A DNA stretch of 64,000 bases from Lysinibacillus sp. FSL K6-0232 (GTDB lineage: Bacteria; Bacillota; Bacilli; Bacillales_A; Planococcaceae), in NCBI RefSeq assembly GCF_038008325.1, contig NZ_JBBOYW010000001.1:2222001-2286000 (forward strand), given 5' to 3'. Position numbers and translations under genes: made by a program. Numbering within the stretch: the stretch's first letter is position 1; every line of letters begins with the position of its first letter. Below the pieces are notes generated by a model, which made no database searches, was not told the DNA's origin, and was given only the letters and a program-made list of their open reading frames with translations. This document shows positions 35,239 to 43,767 of this stretch, piece after piece.

Positions 35239-35374
35239 ATGAATATCAATGCTCATGCTTCCATTGATCGTGTTAAGGGTGAAATAGTTAGCATGACAGC
35301 TTAAGATCTTACTACTTTTGAAACGTGCAGGTGAAGATGCTCGATTTAAAAAGATACGCAGAAATTTATTGTAA
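35239..35374 (+). pseudogene. Possible small degraded gene (frameshifted)
   Basis: An ATG at 35239 opens 21 codons (MNINAHASIDRVKGEIVSMTA) to TAA. A second frame, shifted by one base, continues from the same point with a protein-like, basic stretch (LLLLKRAGEDARFKKIRRNLL) to TAA at 35374. Removing one base near 35302 would join them into a peptide of about 45 residues. Only a weak AAGGG lies upstream. It may be chance. Confidence 0.25.
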
Positions 35375-35377
35375 AAA

Positions 35378-35422
35378 AATAAGCAAACGCCATTTTGTAA
35401 GCTTAGTCAAAATGGCGTTTGC
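35378..35422 (-). terminator. Terminator after the YfkAB gene
   Basis: GCAAACGCCATTTTG pairs perfectly with its complement (15 bp), and TTATTTTTTT follows on the minus strand. Confidence 0.9.
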
Positions 35423-35428
35423 TATTGT

Positions 35429-36541
35429 TTAAATGCGAGCAGAGCCGCTTGTAAATTGAGCATCCTGATAATACATATTTTTTACCAGCACATTGGGACC
35501 AAGGCATTTCACGGCTGGACAATGGCAATTAAGGGATTTAGCTAAATCCGTTGCCATCCATTTATCAAAAATAGCTGGTAATGTATCATGGACAATATTG
35601 CCTAATGCTGGTGTATCACCAAAATCTGTTACGATAACATCGCCTGTAAAAATATTGACGTTTAAGCGTGAACGACCATCTGGATCATTACGCATTGTGA
35701 CATTTTTCGCTGTGCGTAGCCGCTGTAATAATTGTTGATCTTCTTTATTCGGACTACATGGATAGAAGGGCAGCGTACCAAAAAGCATCCATGTCTGTTC
35801 CTCTCGAATATCTAACAGATGATGAATGGCTTTACGTGTTTCCTCTAATGTTAAAGAAGTAAGAGCACTGGCAAAATCAGATGGGTACATGGGATGCACC
35901 TCATGCCTCGCACATTTCATTTCATGAATAATTTGATGATGAATATGTGCCAAATAAGGCAATGTTTTTTTATTGAGCATTGTTTCAGCAGATACCATCA
36001 CGCCATGCTCAGCTAGCATTTTAGCGTTATCAATCATGCGTTGGAATAAAGCTGCACGTTGGTCATATGTTGGCTTGCGCTCCATCATTGCAAAGCCTGT
36101 TTCTACAAATTCATCAATTGTTCCCCAGTTATGAGAAATATGTAATACATCTAAATACGGGGCAATTTGTAAATAGCGTGCTGGCTCCAATGTTAAGTTG
36201 GAATTAATTTGTGTTCGTACACCTCGTTCATGTGCATATTTTAACAGTGGCAATACATAGTTTTGCACAGATTTTTTACTTAGCATTGGTTCGCCACCTG
36301 TAATACTAATTGTTTTTAAATGGGGAATTTCCTCTAAGCGCTGTAAAATTAAGTCGATTGGCAATGCTTCAGGGTCTTTATGTTGTAATGTATAGCCAAC
36401 TGCACAGTGTGCACAGCGCATATTGCACAGTGTTGTTGTGGTAAACTCAATATTTGAGAGCGTCATATGTCCATGCTGTTCAACATCTAAATAAGCCTCC
36501 CATGGATCAAAGACAGGTGTAATTTTTTGTAAGGTTGTCAT
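35429..36541 (-). CDS. yfkAB: Radical SAM / CxCxxxxC motif protein YfkAB
   Basis: A protein of 370 residues with the radical SAM cluster motif CNMRCAHC (residues 38-45), the SAM-binding ISITGGEPMLS, and the C-terminal CHCPAVKC that gives this family its CxCxxxxC name. It appears as one uninterrupted frame, as in most Bacilli. The biochemical role is not known; it is a conserved, probably cytosolic iron-sulfur enzyme. It stands alone between terminators. Confidence 0.9.
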   Translation of the reverse strand: MTTLQKITPVFDPWEAYLDVEQHGHMTLSNIEFTTTTLCNMRCAHCAVGYTLQHKDPEALPIDLILQRLEEIPHLKTISITGGEPMLSKKSVQNYVLPLLKYAHERGVRTQINSNLTLEPARYLQIAPYLDVLHISHNWGTIDEFVETGFAMMERKPTYDQRAALFQRMIDNAKMLAEHGVMVSAETMLNKKTLPYLAHIHHQIIHEMKCARHEVHPMYPSDFASALTSLTLEETRKAIHHLLDIREEQTWMLFGTLPFYPCSPNKEDQQLLQRLRTAKNVTMRNDPDGRSRLNVNIFTGDVIVTDFGDTPALGNIVHDTLPAIFDKWMATDLAKSLNCHCPAVKCLGPNVLVKNMYYQDAQFTSGSARI

Positions 36542-36661
36542 CTTTCGTACATCTTCCTTTCTAGCATTCTATTCTCTCATATTCGCCGATAATTTTAAAT
36601 ATGAATTGTAAGAATGGGCTATTTTAGGGATAGATGAATATTTTTTGACTTATAAAGATAA

Positions 36662-36710
36662 AAGGCTGAGAGGGATAGTTATTCATAAACTATTTAAACA
36701 AGCCCTCTCT
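36662..36710 (-). terminator. Hairpin overlapping the end of the four-TM gene
   Basis: AGAGAGGG and CCCTCTC arms (with an inner ATAGTT/AACTAT stem) span the stop codon of the membrane protein gene. TTTTAT follows in the minus-strand transcript. Confidence 0.6.
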
Positions 36711-37104
36711 GTTGGCTATTTTTTTGATAAAAGATAAAAGGTATCACTAAAAATAACGCATAGGCAAAAGACATCCATACAGTAAAGGCAATCACCTGTG
36801 CCTCGCTAAATGTTGGAAAAACGATCTGATGATATGATAAAGAAAATGTATCTAACACTAAACCAATCACAGTACCACTTATTCCAAACTTTATGGCTGC
36901 ATGGCTTGTTGTATCAAAGAGTACATACAAATATGTCACACCGTATAATAAAACAGCCGTTCCCACTAATAATAAAAAAATACTTAGGATAAACTTATTT
37001 GTCATTGGACTAAAGAGTATATACACGCCAAAAAATCTAAAGAATAATGTAGCAAATAACCATATTAAAACACTCCACATCGCTGTGAATAAATAGCCCT
37101 TCAT
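36694..37104 (-). CDS. Four-TM membrane protein cotranscribed with a TetR regulator
   Basis: A protein of 136 residues with four hydrophobic segments (about 5-28, 37-62, 70-90, 104-128), with no charged catalytic motif. It resembles small uncharacterised Bacillus membrane proteins (possibly the DUF5367 group, not certain). It starts directly after the TetR stop codon, so it is the likely regulatory target of that repressor. Confidence 0.6.
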   Translation of the reverse strand: MKGYLFTAMWSVLIWLFATLFFRFFGVYILFSPMTNKFILSIFLLLVGTAVLLYGVTYLYVLFDTTSHAAIKFGISGTVIGLVLDTFSLSYHQIVFPTFSEAQVIAFTVWMSFAYALFLVIPFIFYQKNSQQRGLV

Positions 37105-37677
37105 TCATTGTCCCCCTTTACTAAGCACATGAACTAATTGCTCCAATTCCTTATATGTTTTTTCAACAGGAAAATCCTTCTGTAATAATGCTTGTAATGC
37201 CAATCCATCAACCATCGCATTCAATAAAATACCCCACGTTTCAAGTGACACGTCCTCTATTGGCGAAGCTGTCCATAGACTGGATAAATTCTCTGTTAAA
37301 GCCTCATTTTCTGCCCTTATAATTTCACCAAGCTTGCCCCTTATTTTGTCATTGTTAAAGCTGGATGTAACGAGTAGAAAAAATAATTGGTGAAAATATG
37401 AATCGTAGGAGCAACGACTTTTAGCGGATGCAATGGCTTGCTCTATCGCCTGTTCTCTACTTTGTGATAGTTCTTGCCAACTTGTATCACAAATATCCTG
37501 TACAATATCCAATAACAGTTGTTCCTTCGTTTTAAAATGATAATAGATTGTGCCCTGTGTTACACCTGCTGCTTCGGCTACTGCCTTTAACGTAAATTTG
37601 TCGATACCTTTCTCCACCAAACAGTCCCTTGCATATTTAATCAGCTGCTCTTTACTAATGCCATTTGGTTTTGCCAT
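37105..37677 (-). CDS. TetR-family transcriptional regulator
   Basis: A protein of 190 residues with an N-terminal TetR helix-turn-helix (FTLKAVAEAAGVTQGTIYYHFKTKEQLLLDIVQDI, residues about 23-57) and a helical ligand domain. It is followed without a gap by a small membrane protein gene. A 7-6-7 dyad 17 bp upstream of the start is its likely operator, so autorepression is expected. The ligand is unknown. Confidence 0.92.
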   Translation of the reverse strand: MAKPNGISKEQLIKYARDCLVEKGIDKFTLKAVAEAAGVTQGTIYYHFKTKEQLLLDIVQDICDTSWQELSQSREQAIEQAIASAKSRCSYDSYFHQLFFLLVTSSFNNDKIRGKLGEIIRAENEALTENLSSLWTASPIEDVSLETWGILLNAMVDGLALQALLQKDFPVEKTYKELEQLVHVLSKGGQ

Positions 37678-37693
37678 TTTATCACCACCTTTT

Positions 37694-37713
37694 AGTTAGT
37701 CAAATAACTAACT
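37694..37713. promoter_or_regulatory. TetR operator dyad
   Basis: AGTTAGT-CAAATA-ACTAACT is a perfect inverted repeat with 7-bp arms placed 17 bp upstream of the TetR start codon. Confidence 0.75.
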
Positions 37714-37762
37714 TTATTTTAACAATTAACAATTATGATTTCAATTAGTTCTTTGCACTCAA

Positions 37763-37794
37763 AAAGCCGTATTCATCCAACAGAATACGGCTTT
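37763..37794. terminator. Terminator after the luciferase-like gene
   Basis: AAAGCCGTATTC pairs perfectly with GAATACGGCTTT (12 bp); flanking As on the left give a U run on the minus strand. Confidence 0.85.
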
Positions 37795-37800
37795 ACATAA

Positions 37801-38793
37801 TTATAGCAATTCCTTTGCTAAAAACTTATAGCAATCTAAACGACTTTCTAATGTATATTGGTTACAGTTGAGCATCACTTCATCAAAGCCATAGTGCTCT
37901 TGTTCAGCGCTTAAAAATGCTGCAATATCTTTTGGTGTACCAACAAGATTGGCTTTACGATTATGTTCAATTGTTAATTTATCCATTTCTGATAATGGAT
38001 AATCTTTCGCTTCTTCTGGTGATATCGTTTGAATAATTTGCCCCTTCATGAGCTGTAAACGAGAAATATCAATAGGTTTTGCCAAATATTCCGCTTCCTC
38101 TAGCGTGGGTGCAACCGTTGCCGCATAGGTCACAATAATTTGAGGCTTTTCCATATAATAAGAAGGTGTAAAGTGAGCTTTATACGTATCAAAAATATCC
38201 TTGGACATATTGCCTGTGAAAAATTGTGCATAGGAATACCCTACGCCAAGCTGTCCTGCCTGCATCGCACTTTGACCGCTTGAACCGAGCAGCCAAGCCT
38301 CTGGTAATGGCACGTTGACAGGTGCTGCCACGACCTGATCATAGACATGTTCGCCTGTTTTTTGATTATTCATTAGCTTTAAAATAATTTCCAGCTTATC
38401 ATATTGCTCCGTAAAACGTTGCCTTCTACCCTCTGCTAATGCATAAATAGAGGCAGGGTCACCGCCTGGTGCTCGCCCCACGCCAAAGTCAATACGATTT
38501 GGAGCTAGTCCAACTAATGTTTTAAAAACCTCCGCAATTTTATACGGTGAATAATGCATCATCATTACGCCACCTGTGCCGATACGAAGACGTTTCGTTT
38601 TCGCAGCTAAAAAAGCAGCGGTCACTTCGGGAGCTGAGCTTGCCAGCGACTGACTATTATGGTGCTCTGCGAGCCACATACGATGGTAGCCAAGCTCTTC
38701 ACCTAATAGCGCCAATTGCTCTGTGCGTTGGAAAGCTTCCTCTGCTGAATGACCTTTTGGTATTGGCATTTGATCTAAAATACTTAACTTCAT
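37801..38793 (-). CDS. Luciferase-like (LLM class) flavin-dependent monooxygenase
   Basis: A protein of 330 residues: SILDQMPIPKGHSAEEAFQRTEQLALLGEELGYHRMWLAEHHNSQSLASSAPEV, then RIGTGGVMMMHYSPYKIAEVFKTLVGLAPNRIDFGVGRAPGGDP and LLGSSGQSAMQAGQLGVGYSYAQFF. These are hallmarks of the YhbW/YwcH-like group of bacterial luciferase-fold oxidoreductases using reduced FMN. The substrate is unknown. Confidence 0.92.
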   Translation of the reverse strand: MKLSILDQMPIPKGHSAEEAFQRTEQLALLGEELGYHRMWLAEHHNSQSLASSAPEVTAAFLAAKTKRLRIGTGGVMMMHYSPYKIAEVFKTLVGLAPNRIDFGVGRAPGGDPASIYALAEGRRQRFTEQYDKLEIILKLMNNQKTGEHVYDQVVAAPVNVPLPEAWLLGSSGQSAMQAGQLGVGYSYAQFFTGNMSKDIFDTYKAHFTPSYYMEKPQIIVTYAATVAPTLEEAEYLAKPIDISRLQLMKGQIIQTISPEEAKDYPLSEMDKLTIEHNRKANLVGTPKDIAAFLSAEQEHYGFDEVMLNCNQYTLESRLDCYKFLAKELL

Positions 38794-38868
38794 TCAAAAC
38801 ATCCTCTCTATCTGTATGCTCCCCCCTTTACTGTAATATAAGTTGCATTATTTACAAAGCAAAAAACC

Positions 38869-39294
38869 TTACTCATAAGCTAACTGCTTCATTTCCCATG
38901 TTTGATAAACTAGACCTACTAGCCTTTGCTTTTGTGCTACACTTAACACCGTATCATTAAATTTCAGCCCTTGTAGTGAAAATTGCTTTGTTTGATCATT
39001 CACTACAAATTGTAAAATGGCATGTCCTTTTTCACCTTGAAACGTAATATCGCCTGATAATTCTACAACATGCTCCCCCGTTTTCGCTTCATAATAACGC
39101 CAATAAGGCTCAAAAAAGGCATAGTTAAAAGCATTGCGTACCGTAACATCTGAAAAATTTTCTAAATAGCCCTCTTTGACCATATCAATATATGCATGAT
39201 TGGTTATATCTTTTTGGGCATTAAAAACATACCCCACAAGCACGCCCATAAATACTACACAAAGAAATACACGGATATGATTGCCTAAACTCAT
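38869..39294 (-). CDS. Hypothetical membrane-anchored protein
   Basis: About 141 residues. One N-terminal membrane segment (HIRVFLCVVFMGVLVGYVF) is followed by an extracytoplasmic domain with alternating strands (HVVELSGDITFQGEKGHAILQFVVNDQTKQFSLQGLKFND). No family was recognised. AAAGGGGAC lies upstream; the ATG is chosen, but a GTG three codons earlier is also possible. Confidence 0.6.
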   Translation of the reverse strand: MSLGNHIRVFLCVVFMGVLVGYVFNAQKDITNHAYIDMVKEGYLENFSDVTVRNAFNYAFFEPYWRYYEAKTGEHVVELSGDITFQGEKGHAILQFVVNDQTKQFSLQGLKFNDTVLSVAQKQRLVGLVYQTWEMKQLAYE

Positions 39295-39602
39295 ATGACT
39301 CACGTCCCCTTTATAGCAAAACACTGTTAGCTCCATCATACATTAAAATGCATGCTTAAAGTAGAAAATATTTGATTATTATAGATATTTTACGTATTCA
39401 CTAAAAATACGATGTGCTTTTTTACTTAAAACTTATTTATGACCATTCTATTATGATGGAAAAATACATATGCCTATTTTTTAGCATTGCACTGTGGCAG
39501 ACTAAAGCGTACGCTATCTTTTTTTCAATACGATTAACTTTTTTCGCCCCTTTGTACGTCTAGTACATGTATACAATTTGACAATGTAAAAAAGGAGCTT
39601 CT
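39295..39602. other. Upstream region of the ECF sigma gene
   Basis: The region holds no gene. A possible ECF-type promoter lies near 39533-39560: AAC, then 18 bp, then CGTCTA. The CGTCTA is the usual -10 form for SigM/SigV-type factors, but the spacer is longer than usual. AAAGGAG at about 39590 is the ribosome binding site for the TTG start. Confidence 0.3.
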
Positions 39603-40127
39603 TTGGACATGAAAACAAGAAATGCATTTCAACATGAAGAGGTGTTTGTCCAATTTATTCGCGAACAAAAAGAGCGATTTTATTTGCTCGCCTATAGCTA
39701 TACCAAAAATGAACAGGACGCACTCGATGTTGTACAGGATAGTATTCAAAAAGCCATGCTGTCATTAGATCGCCTTGAGCATGTTGCTTATATGAAAAGC
39801 TGGTTTTATAAAATCGTTGTCCGTACAGCGATTGATTTTTTACGCAAGCATAAACGCCTACAAGTAACCGATGACGATACATTGCATTATTTAACACCTG
39901 CCCAAGAAGATGTTTATGAAAATATCGACTTAGAGCATGCATTGGACGAGCTTCCGCAAATGTATCGGGAGGTTGTGATTCTTCATTATTTTGAGGATTT
40001 AAAGCTCGCAGACGTTGCGAACATTCTTGATATTAAGTTGAGCACTGCGAAGTCACGCCTTTATAAAGCATTAAAACTATTGAAAATACAATTGGAAGAC
40101 GTGAAGGGAGAAAATACACATGGATAA
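39603..40127 (+). CDS. ECF RNA polymerase sigma factor, SigV-like
   Basis: A protein of 174 residues with sigma region 2 (FVQFIREQKERFYLLAYSYTKNEQDALDVVQDSIQKAMLSLDRLEHVAYMKSWFYKIVVRTAIDFLRKHKR) and region 4 (ALDELPQMYREVVILHYFEDLKLADVANILDIKLSTAKSRLYKALKLLK). It overlaps its anti-sigma gene by 8 bp. The partner resembles RsiV, so this is probably a SigV-type factor for lysozyme or cell-wall stress. A TTG start fits the AAAGGAG spacing better than the ATG two codons later. Confidence 0.88.
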   Translation: MDMKTRNAFQHEEVFVQFIREQKERFYLLAYSYTKNEQDALDVVQDSIQKAMLSLDRLEHVAYMKSWFYKIVVRTAIDFLRKHKRLQVTDDDTLHYLTPAQEDVYENIDLEHALDELPQMYREVVILHYFEDLKLADVANILDIKLSTAKSRLYKALKLLKIQLEDVKGENTHG

Positions 40128-41010
40128 AAAATTACAGGATGTCGAAAAACAATATACAAACATCCCGATTCCAAAGGAGCTGGATATGGTTGTTGAAGAT
40201 GCGTTAAAACAAGGGCGCAAAAAACGAAAAAAGCGTGCACCACAATGGCTGCTCGGTACAGCAGCTGCCGCAATCTTGTTTACTGCTAGCTTAAATGTGA
40301 GCCCTGCAATGGCACGAACATTGTCAGAAATCCCTGTTGTTGGCAATGTTGTGAAAGTATTAACATGGACAGAATATAAGGTGACAGAAGACCGTTATGA
40401 TGCCGATATTCAAGTGCCTTCTATTGAGAACTTAGAAAATCAAGAGCTTTCCTCTACATTAAATGAAAAATATCGCGCGCAAGGAAAAGCTTTGTATGAT
40501 GCGTTTATTGCTGAAGTGGGTGATTTAAAGGCGAATGGTGGTGGTCACTTAGGTGTGGAGAGCGGCTTTGAAATCAAGACAGATAATGAGCAAATTTTAT
40601 CCATTGGTCGCTATGTGGTCAACACAGTTGCCTCCTCTTCCACTGTTATGCAGTACGATACAATTGATAAAGAACATGAAATTTTAATTACCTTACCAAT
40701 GCTTTTTAAAGATGAGCAGTATATTGATATTATTAGTGACAATATTAAAGAACAAATGCGTGCACAGATGGCAGCATCCAACCAAGAAAAAATCTATTGG
40801 GTAAAAGGTGCTGGTCTTCCAGATGAAGAACTTATAGAGGAATTTACAGCGATTCAACCAGATCAGCAGTTTTATATTTCTGATAAGGGCAAGCTAATGA
40901 TCTCCTTCGATAAATACGAAGTCGCACCAGGCTATATGGGCGTTGTCGAGTTTGAAATTCCAACAGCTATCCTTAAAGACAGCCTTGTTAGTACAAAATA
41001 TATTCATTAA
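40120..41010 (+). CDS. RsiV-like transmembrane anti-sigma factor
   Basis: A protein of 296 residues. A short cytoplasmic part with a basic stretch (RKKRKKRAP, 33-41) leads to one membrane segment (43-60) ending in an AMA signal-peptidase-like site (63-65). A C-terminal extracytoplasmic domain of the DUF3298/RsiV type follows (LITLPMLFKDEQYIDIISDNIKEQM). In B. subtilis RsiV binds lysozyme outside, and cleavage then frees SigV. The same mechanism is inferred here from the layout. Confidence 0.8.
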   Translation: MDKKLQDVEKQYTNIPIPKELDMVVEDALKQGRKKRKKRAPQWLLGTAAAAILFTASLNVSPAMARTLSEIPVVGNVVKVLTWTEYKVTEDRYDADIQVPSIENLENQELSSTLNEKYRAQGKALYDAFIAEVGDLKANGGGHLGVESGFEIKTDNEQILSIGRYVVNTVASSSTVMQYDTIDKEHEILITLPMLFKDEQYIDIISDNIKEQMRAQMAASNQEKIYWVKGAGLPDEELIEEFTAIQPDQQFYISDKGKLMISFDKYEVAPGYMGVVEFEIPTAILKDSLVSTKYIH

Positions 41011-41022
41011 TACTGTATAAAG

Positions 41023-41056
41023 AAGACGCCTGCTATAACGGAGGCGTCTTTTTTTT
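41023..41056 (+). terminator. Terminator after the sigma/anti-sigma operon
   Basis: AAGACGCCT pairs with AGGCGTCTT (9 bp), followed by TTTTTT. Confidence 0.9.
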
Positions 41057-41121
41057 GCTTATAAAGCTAGTGTTTTTTGTCTAAGCTAATATGTATCAAT
41101 CAATGTTAGAGGGTTTTCATT

Positions 41122-42246
41122 ATGAAAAGTGTAGGATCAATCGGTATTTTACATGTGATCTTCTTATCAATGACTGTTATTGGCTTAAAAAACCATGTAA
41201 CTATTCTTCCACCGCTATTAGATACGGCAAAAAGAGATGGCTGGATATCTGTGCTCTTTGCTGCGACTGTTCTTTTCTTTTGGTTATTTCTTTTAGTATA
41301 TATTCAGACAAAAACAAAGCAGGAACCAATTCGAGATTGGTTAAATCAAAAAATTGGTAAAGTTAGTGCGACGATTGTTATTTATATAATTGTTATTTAC
41401 TTAATGGTTATTACAGCCTTTACAATGGTCGAAACATTGCAATGGGTAAACACAACCTTTTTACCGCAAACACCTGTTATTATTTTGCTGTTTATTTATA
41501 CAATCCTTTGTGTTTTGCTTGTTACAACAAGTCTACAAACGATGGTCATTTTAAATGTATTTGTACTTTTTGGTGTTGTTGTTTTTGGCTTTTTTGTTGC
41601 CTTTACTAATCTACAAGTAAAAGATTATGATTTATTGCGCCCATTTTTTGAACATGGGCTACACCCTGTGATAAAAGGCATGATATTCCCAGCATCAGGA
41701 TTTATTGAGCTATTTATACTATTATTTTTACAACATCAGTTTAAAGAGCGTATTCGTTGGTATCATTTTGCCATTATGCTCTTTATTCTTACAGGGCTTA
41801 CATTAGGTCCACTTATTGGAGCTATTACAGAATTTGGTCCAACAGAAGCATCCAAGCAGCGCTACCCTGCCTATGAAGAATGGGGATTGGTTACACTTGG
41901 ACGTTATATTGAACATCTGGACTTTTTCTCGATTTATCAATGGCTAACAGGAACTTTTATTCGTGTTAGTTTCTTGCTCTATATTGTGGCAGATTTATTG
42001 AAAATAACAGGGGACCCTAAGCGTATATGGAAAATGCTTGCGCCGCCCTTCTTTATTATTTGTTTGCCATTAATTATGTTAAATGAAAATTTATTTTTAA
42101 AGGTAAAAGGGAACTATATTTTAACGACCACCTTTATTTTTTTCTTTGCTCTTTCTATTTTTTTCGTAATTCTTGCTTCCTTGTCGGATAAATCTTCTCA
42201 AAAGGGGAAAACTGAAAATCAAGACATGGAAAGCGGTGAGTCATAA
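41122..42246 (+). CDS. Spore germination protein, GerAB/GerB-type permease
   Basis: A membrane protein of 374 residues with ten hydrophobic segments, of the amino acid permease-like spore germination (B subunit) family: GSIGILHVIFLSMTVIGLKNHVTILPPLLDTAKRDGWISVLFAA, and the later FPASGFIELFILLFLQHQF and LTLGPLIGAITEFGP stretches. It forms the ligand-sensing part of germinant receptors in the spore inner membrane. It precedes the A-subunit gene, the reverse of the usual order. Confidence 0.88.
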   Translation: MKSVGSIGILHVIFLSMTVIGLKNHVTILPPLLDTAKRDGWISVLFAATVLFFWLFLLVYIQTKTKQEPIRDWLNQKIGKVSATIVIYIIVIYLMVITAFTMVETLQWVNTTFLPQTPVIILLFIYTILCVLLVTTSLQTMVILNVFVLFGVVVFGFFVAFTNLQVKDYDLLRPFFEHGLHPVIKGMIFPASGFIELFILLFLQHQFKERIRWYHFAIMLFILTGLTLGPLIGAITEFGPTEASKQRYPAYEEWGLVTLGRYIEHLDFFSIYQWLTGTFIRVSFLLYIVADLLKITGDPKRIWKMLAPPFFIICLPLIMLNENLFLKVKGNYILTTTFIFFFALSIFFVILASLSDKSSQKGKTENQDMESGES

Positions 42247-43712
42247 TGCCTCAGCAAGAGCAGGCGCTAAAGCTGAAAACGTTAAAACAATTATTTCAAA
42301 AATCAGCAGATATTCACTTTCAGGAATATACCTTTCATCAACAGAAGGTACATTTTATTACTTGTGATGCAATGATCGATCAGCAAATGCTGAATGAAGT
42401 GATTATTCAACGTATTCAATATTTCTATGATCATTTCGAAGAGATACCCTTTGAGGAAAACATTACACGTCATTTGCATATACCAAATATCCAAAAAATA
42501 CAGGATAAGGAACAGCTTATTACATTAGTCTATAACGGCTCGTTATTGCTCTATTTTGATAGGGAGCAGCTATTATATGCCTGCGATATTGCGAAAAAGC
42601 CAAATCGTCAGCCTGAAGAAACACGTATGGAAGTGATTGTGAAAGGGCCTAGAGATAATTTTATTGAAGATATTCGTGTCAATATCGCATTACTACGCAA
42701 GCGATTGCCGACCAATTCTTTTTGCGTGGAAAAAATGGATATTGGCAAGCGCTCTAAAACAACAGTCGCCATTCTTTATTTTGATGATATTGTGGATATG
42801 ACGATTTTACATGGGATTAAGAAGCAATTAGCAGCGATTGATACAGATATTGTTTTTAGTGGCGATTTACTAATGGAGCGTGTCAATAAAAATTCCAAGC
42901 TCTTTCCAAAGTTTGATTATACAGGACGACCCGATTATGCAGTACAAGCATTAGCAAGAGGACGGTTTGTTATTTTTGTGGATGGTGTCGCCTATGCGGT
43001 GATTACACCTGTTAATTTATTTTTATTACTTAAATCCGCTGAGGATAATGAATATCCTATTATTTTTAGCTCCCTTGAACGATTATTAAGGATTGTTGGT
43101 ATTCTGATTGGCTTATTGCTCCCTGCTTTTTGGCTTGCCTTGACGACCTATCATCAAAACCAATTACCATTACAGCTACTGGCAACGGTTGTACAAGCAA
43201 AGGCTGGGCTACCACTTCCTTCTTCATTGGAGATGCTATTGATGCTGCTTATGTTTGAATTATTTCGTGAGGCAGGTTTACGTCTTCCTTCTGTTATTGG
43301 TGGAACCATTAGTGTTGTGGGTGGATTAATTATAGGGGATGCAGCAATTCGTGCAGGTGTAACAAGCCCTGAAATGATTGTTGTTATCGCTATTTCTACA
43401 ATTGCCTCCTTTACATTAGTTAATCAATCCCTTGTGACCTCCATTAGCATATTGCGCGTTGGCTTTATTTTTGCAAGTGCCTTTTTAGGACTATTTGGCT
43501 TTTTTGTTTCCATATACCTAACATTTTTATACTTGTGTAATATTCGAATTTACGGTTACTCTTACATGAACCTAGGAACGGATTTAAACTGGGCTACTCT
43601 TAAGAAATCCATTTTCCGACTATCACCTAAAGGTTACTCAGAGCGTAATAAAGCACTTGCCCCTCAAGATTTTACAAGAACCTCTAAAATTCCTAATCGT
43701 AAAGAGCAATAA
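42246..43712 (+). CDS. Spore germination protein, GerAA-type subunit
   Basis: A protein of 488 residues with a large soluble N-terminal part (about 1-280: VIVKGPRDNFIEDIRVNIALLRKRLPTNSFCVEKMDIGKRSKTTVAILYFDDIVD) and about five C-terminal membrane segments with EMLLMLLMFELFREAGLRLPSVIGGTISVVGGLIIGDAAIRAGVTSPEMIVVIAIS. It is the germinant receptor A subunit, which oligomerises as an ion channel. It starts on the stop of the B-type gene (TAATG). No GerAC lipoprotein gene follows. Confidence 0.92.
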   Translation: MPQQEQALKLKTLKQLFQKSADIHFQEYTFHQQKVHFITCDAMIDQQMLNEVIIQRIQYFYDHFEEIPFEENITRHLHIPNIQKIQDKEQLITLVYNGSLLLYFDREQLLYACDIAKKPNRQPEETRMEVIVKGPRDNFIEDIRVNIALLRKRLPTNSFCVEKMDIGKRSKTTVAILYFDDIVDMTILHGIKKQLAAIDTDIVFSGDLLMERVNKNSKLFPKFDYTGRPDYAVQALARGRFVIFVDGVAYAVITPVNLFLLLKSAEDNEYPIIFSSLERLLRIVGILIGLLLPAFWLALTTYHQNQLPLQLLATVVQAKAGLPLPSSLEMLLMLLMFELFREAGLRLPSVIGGTISVVGGLIIGDAAIRAGVTSPEMIVVIAISTIASFTLVNQSLVTSISILRVGFIFASAFLGLFGFFVSIYLTFLYLCNIRIYGYSYMNLGTDLNWATLKKSIFRLSPKGYSERNKALAPQDFTRTSKIPNRKEQ

Positions 43713-43760
43713 AACCAATAGTATCCCTCAAAAATTGGAAGGGATGCTATTGGTTTATTC
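43712..43760. terminator. Terminator after the ger pair
   Basis: AAACCAATAGTATCCCT pairs with AGGGATGCTATTGGTTT across an A/T-rich loop (one mismatch), followed by ATTC. It also serves the converging chemoreceptor gene. Confidence 0.8.
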
Positions 43761-43767
43761 TAATGGA

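Noticed and set aside
36810-37096. Two plus-strand frames of 60-67 codons opposite the four-TM gene
   Set aside because: They are antisense shadows without ribosome binding sites.
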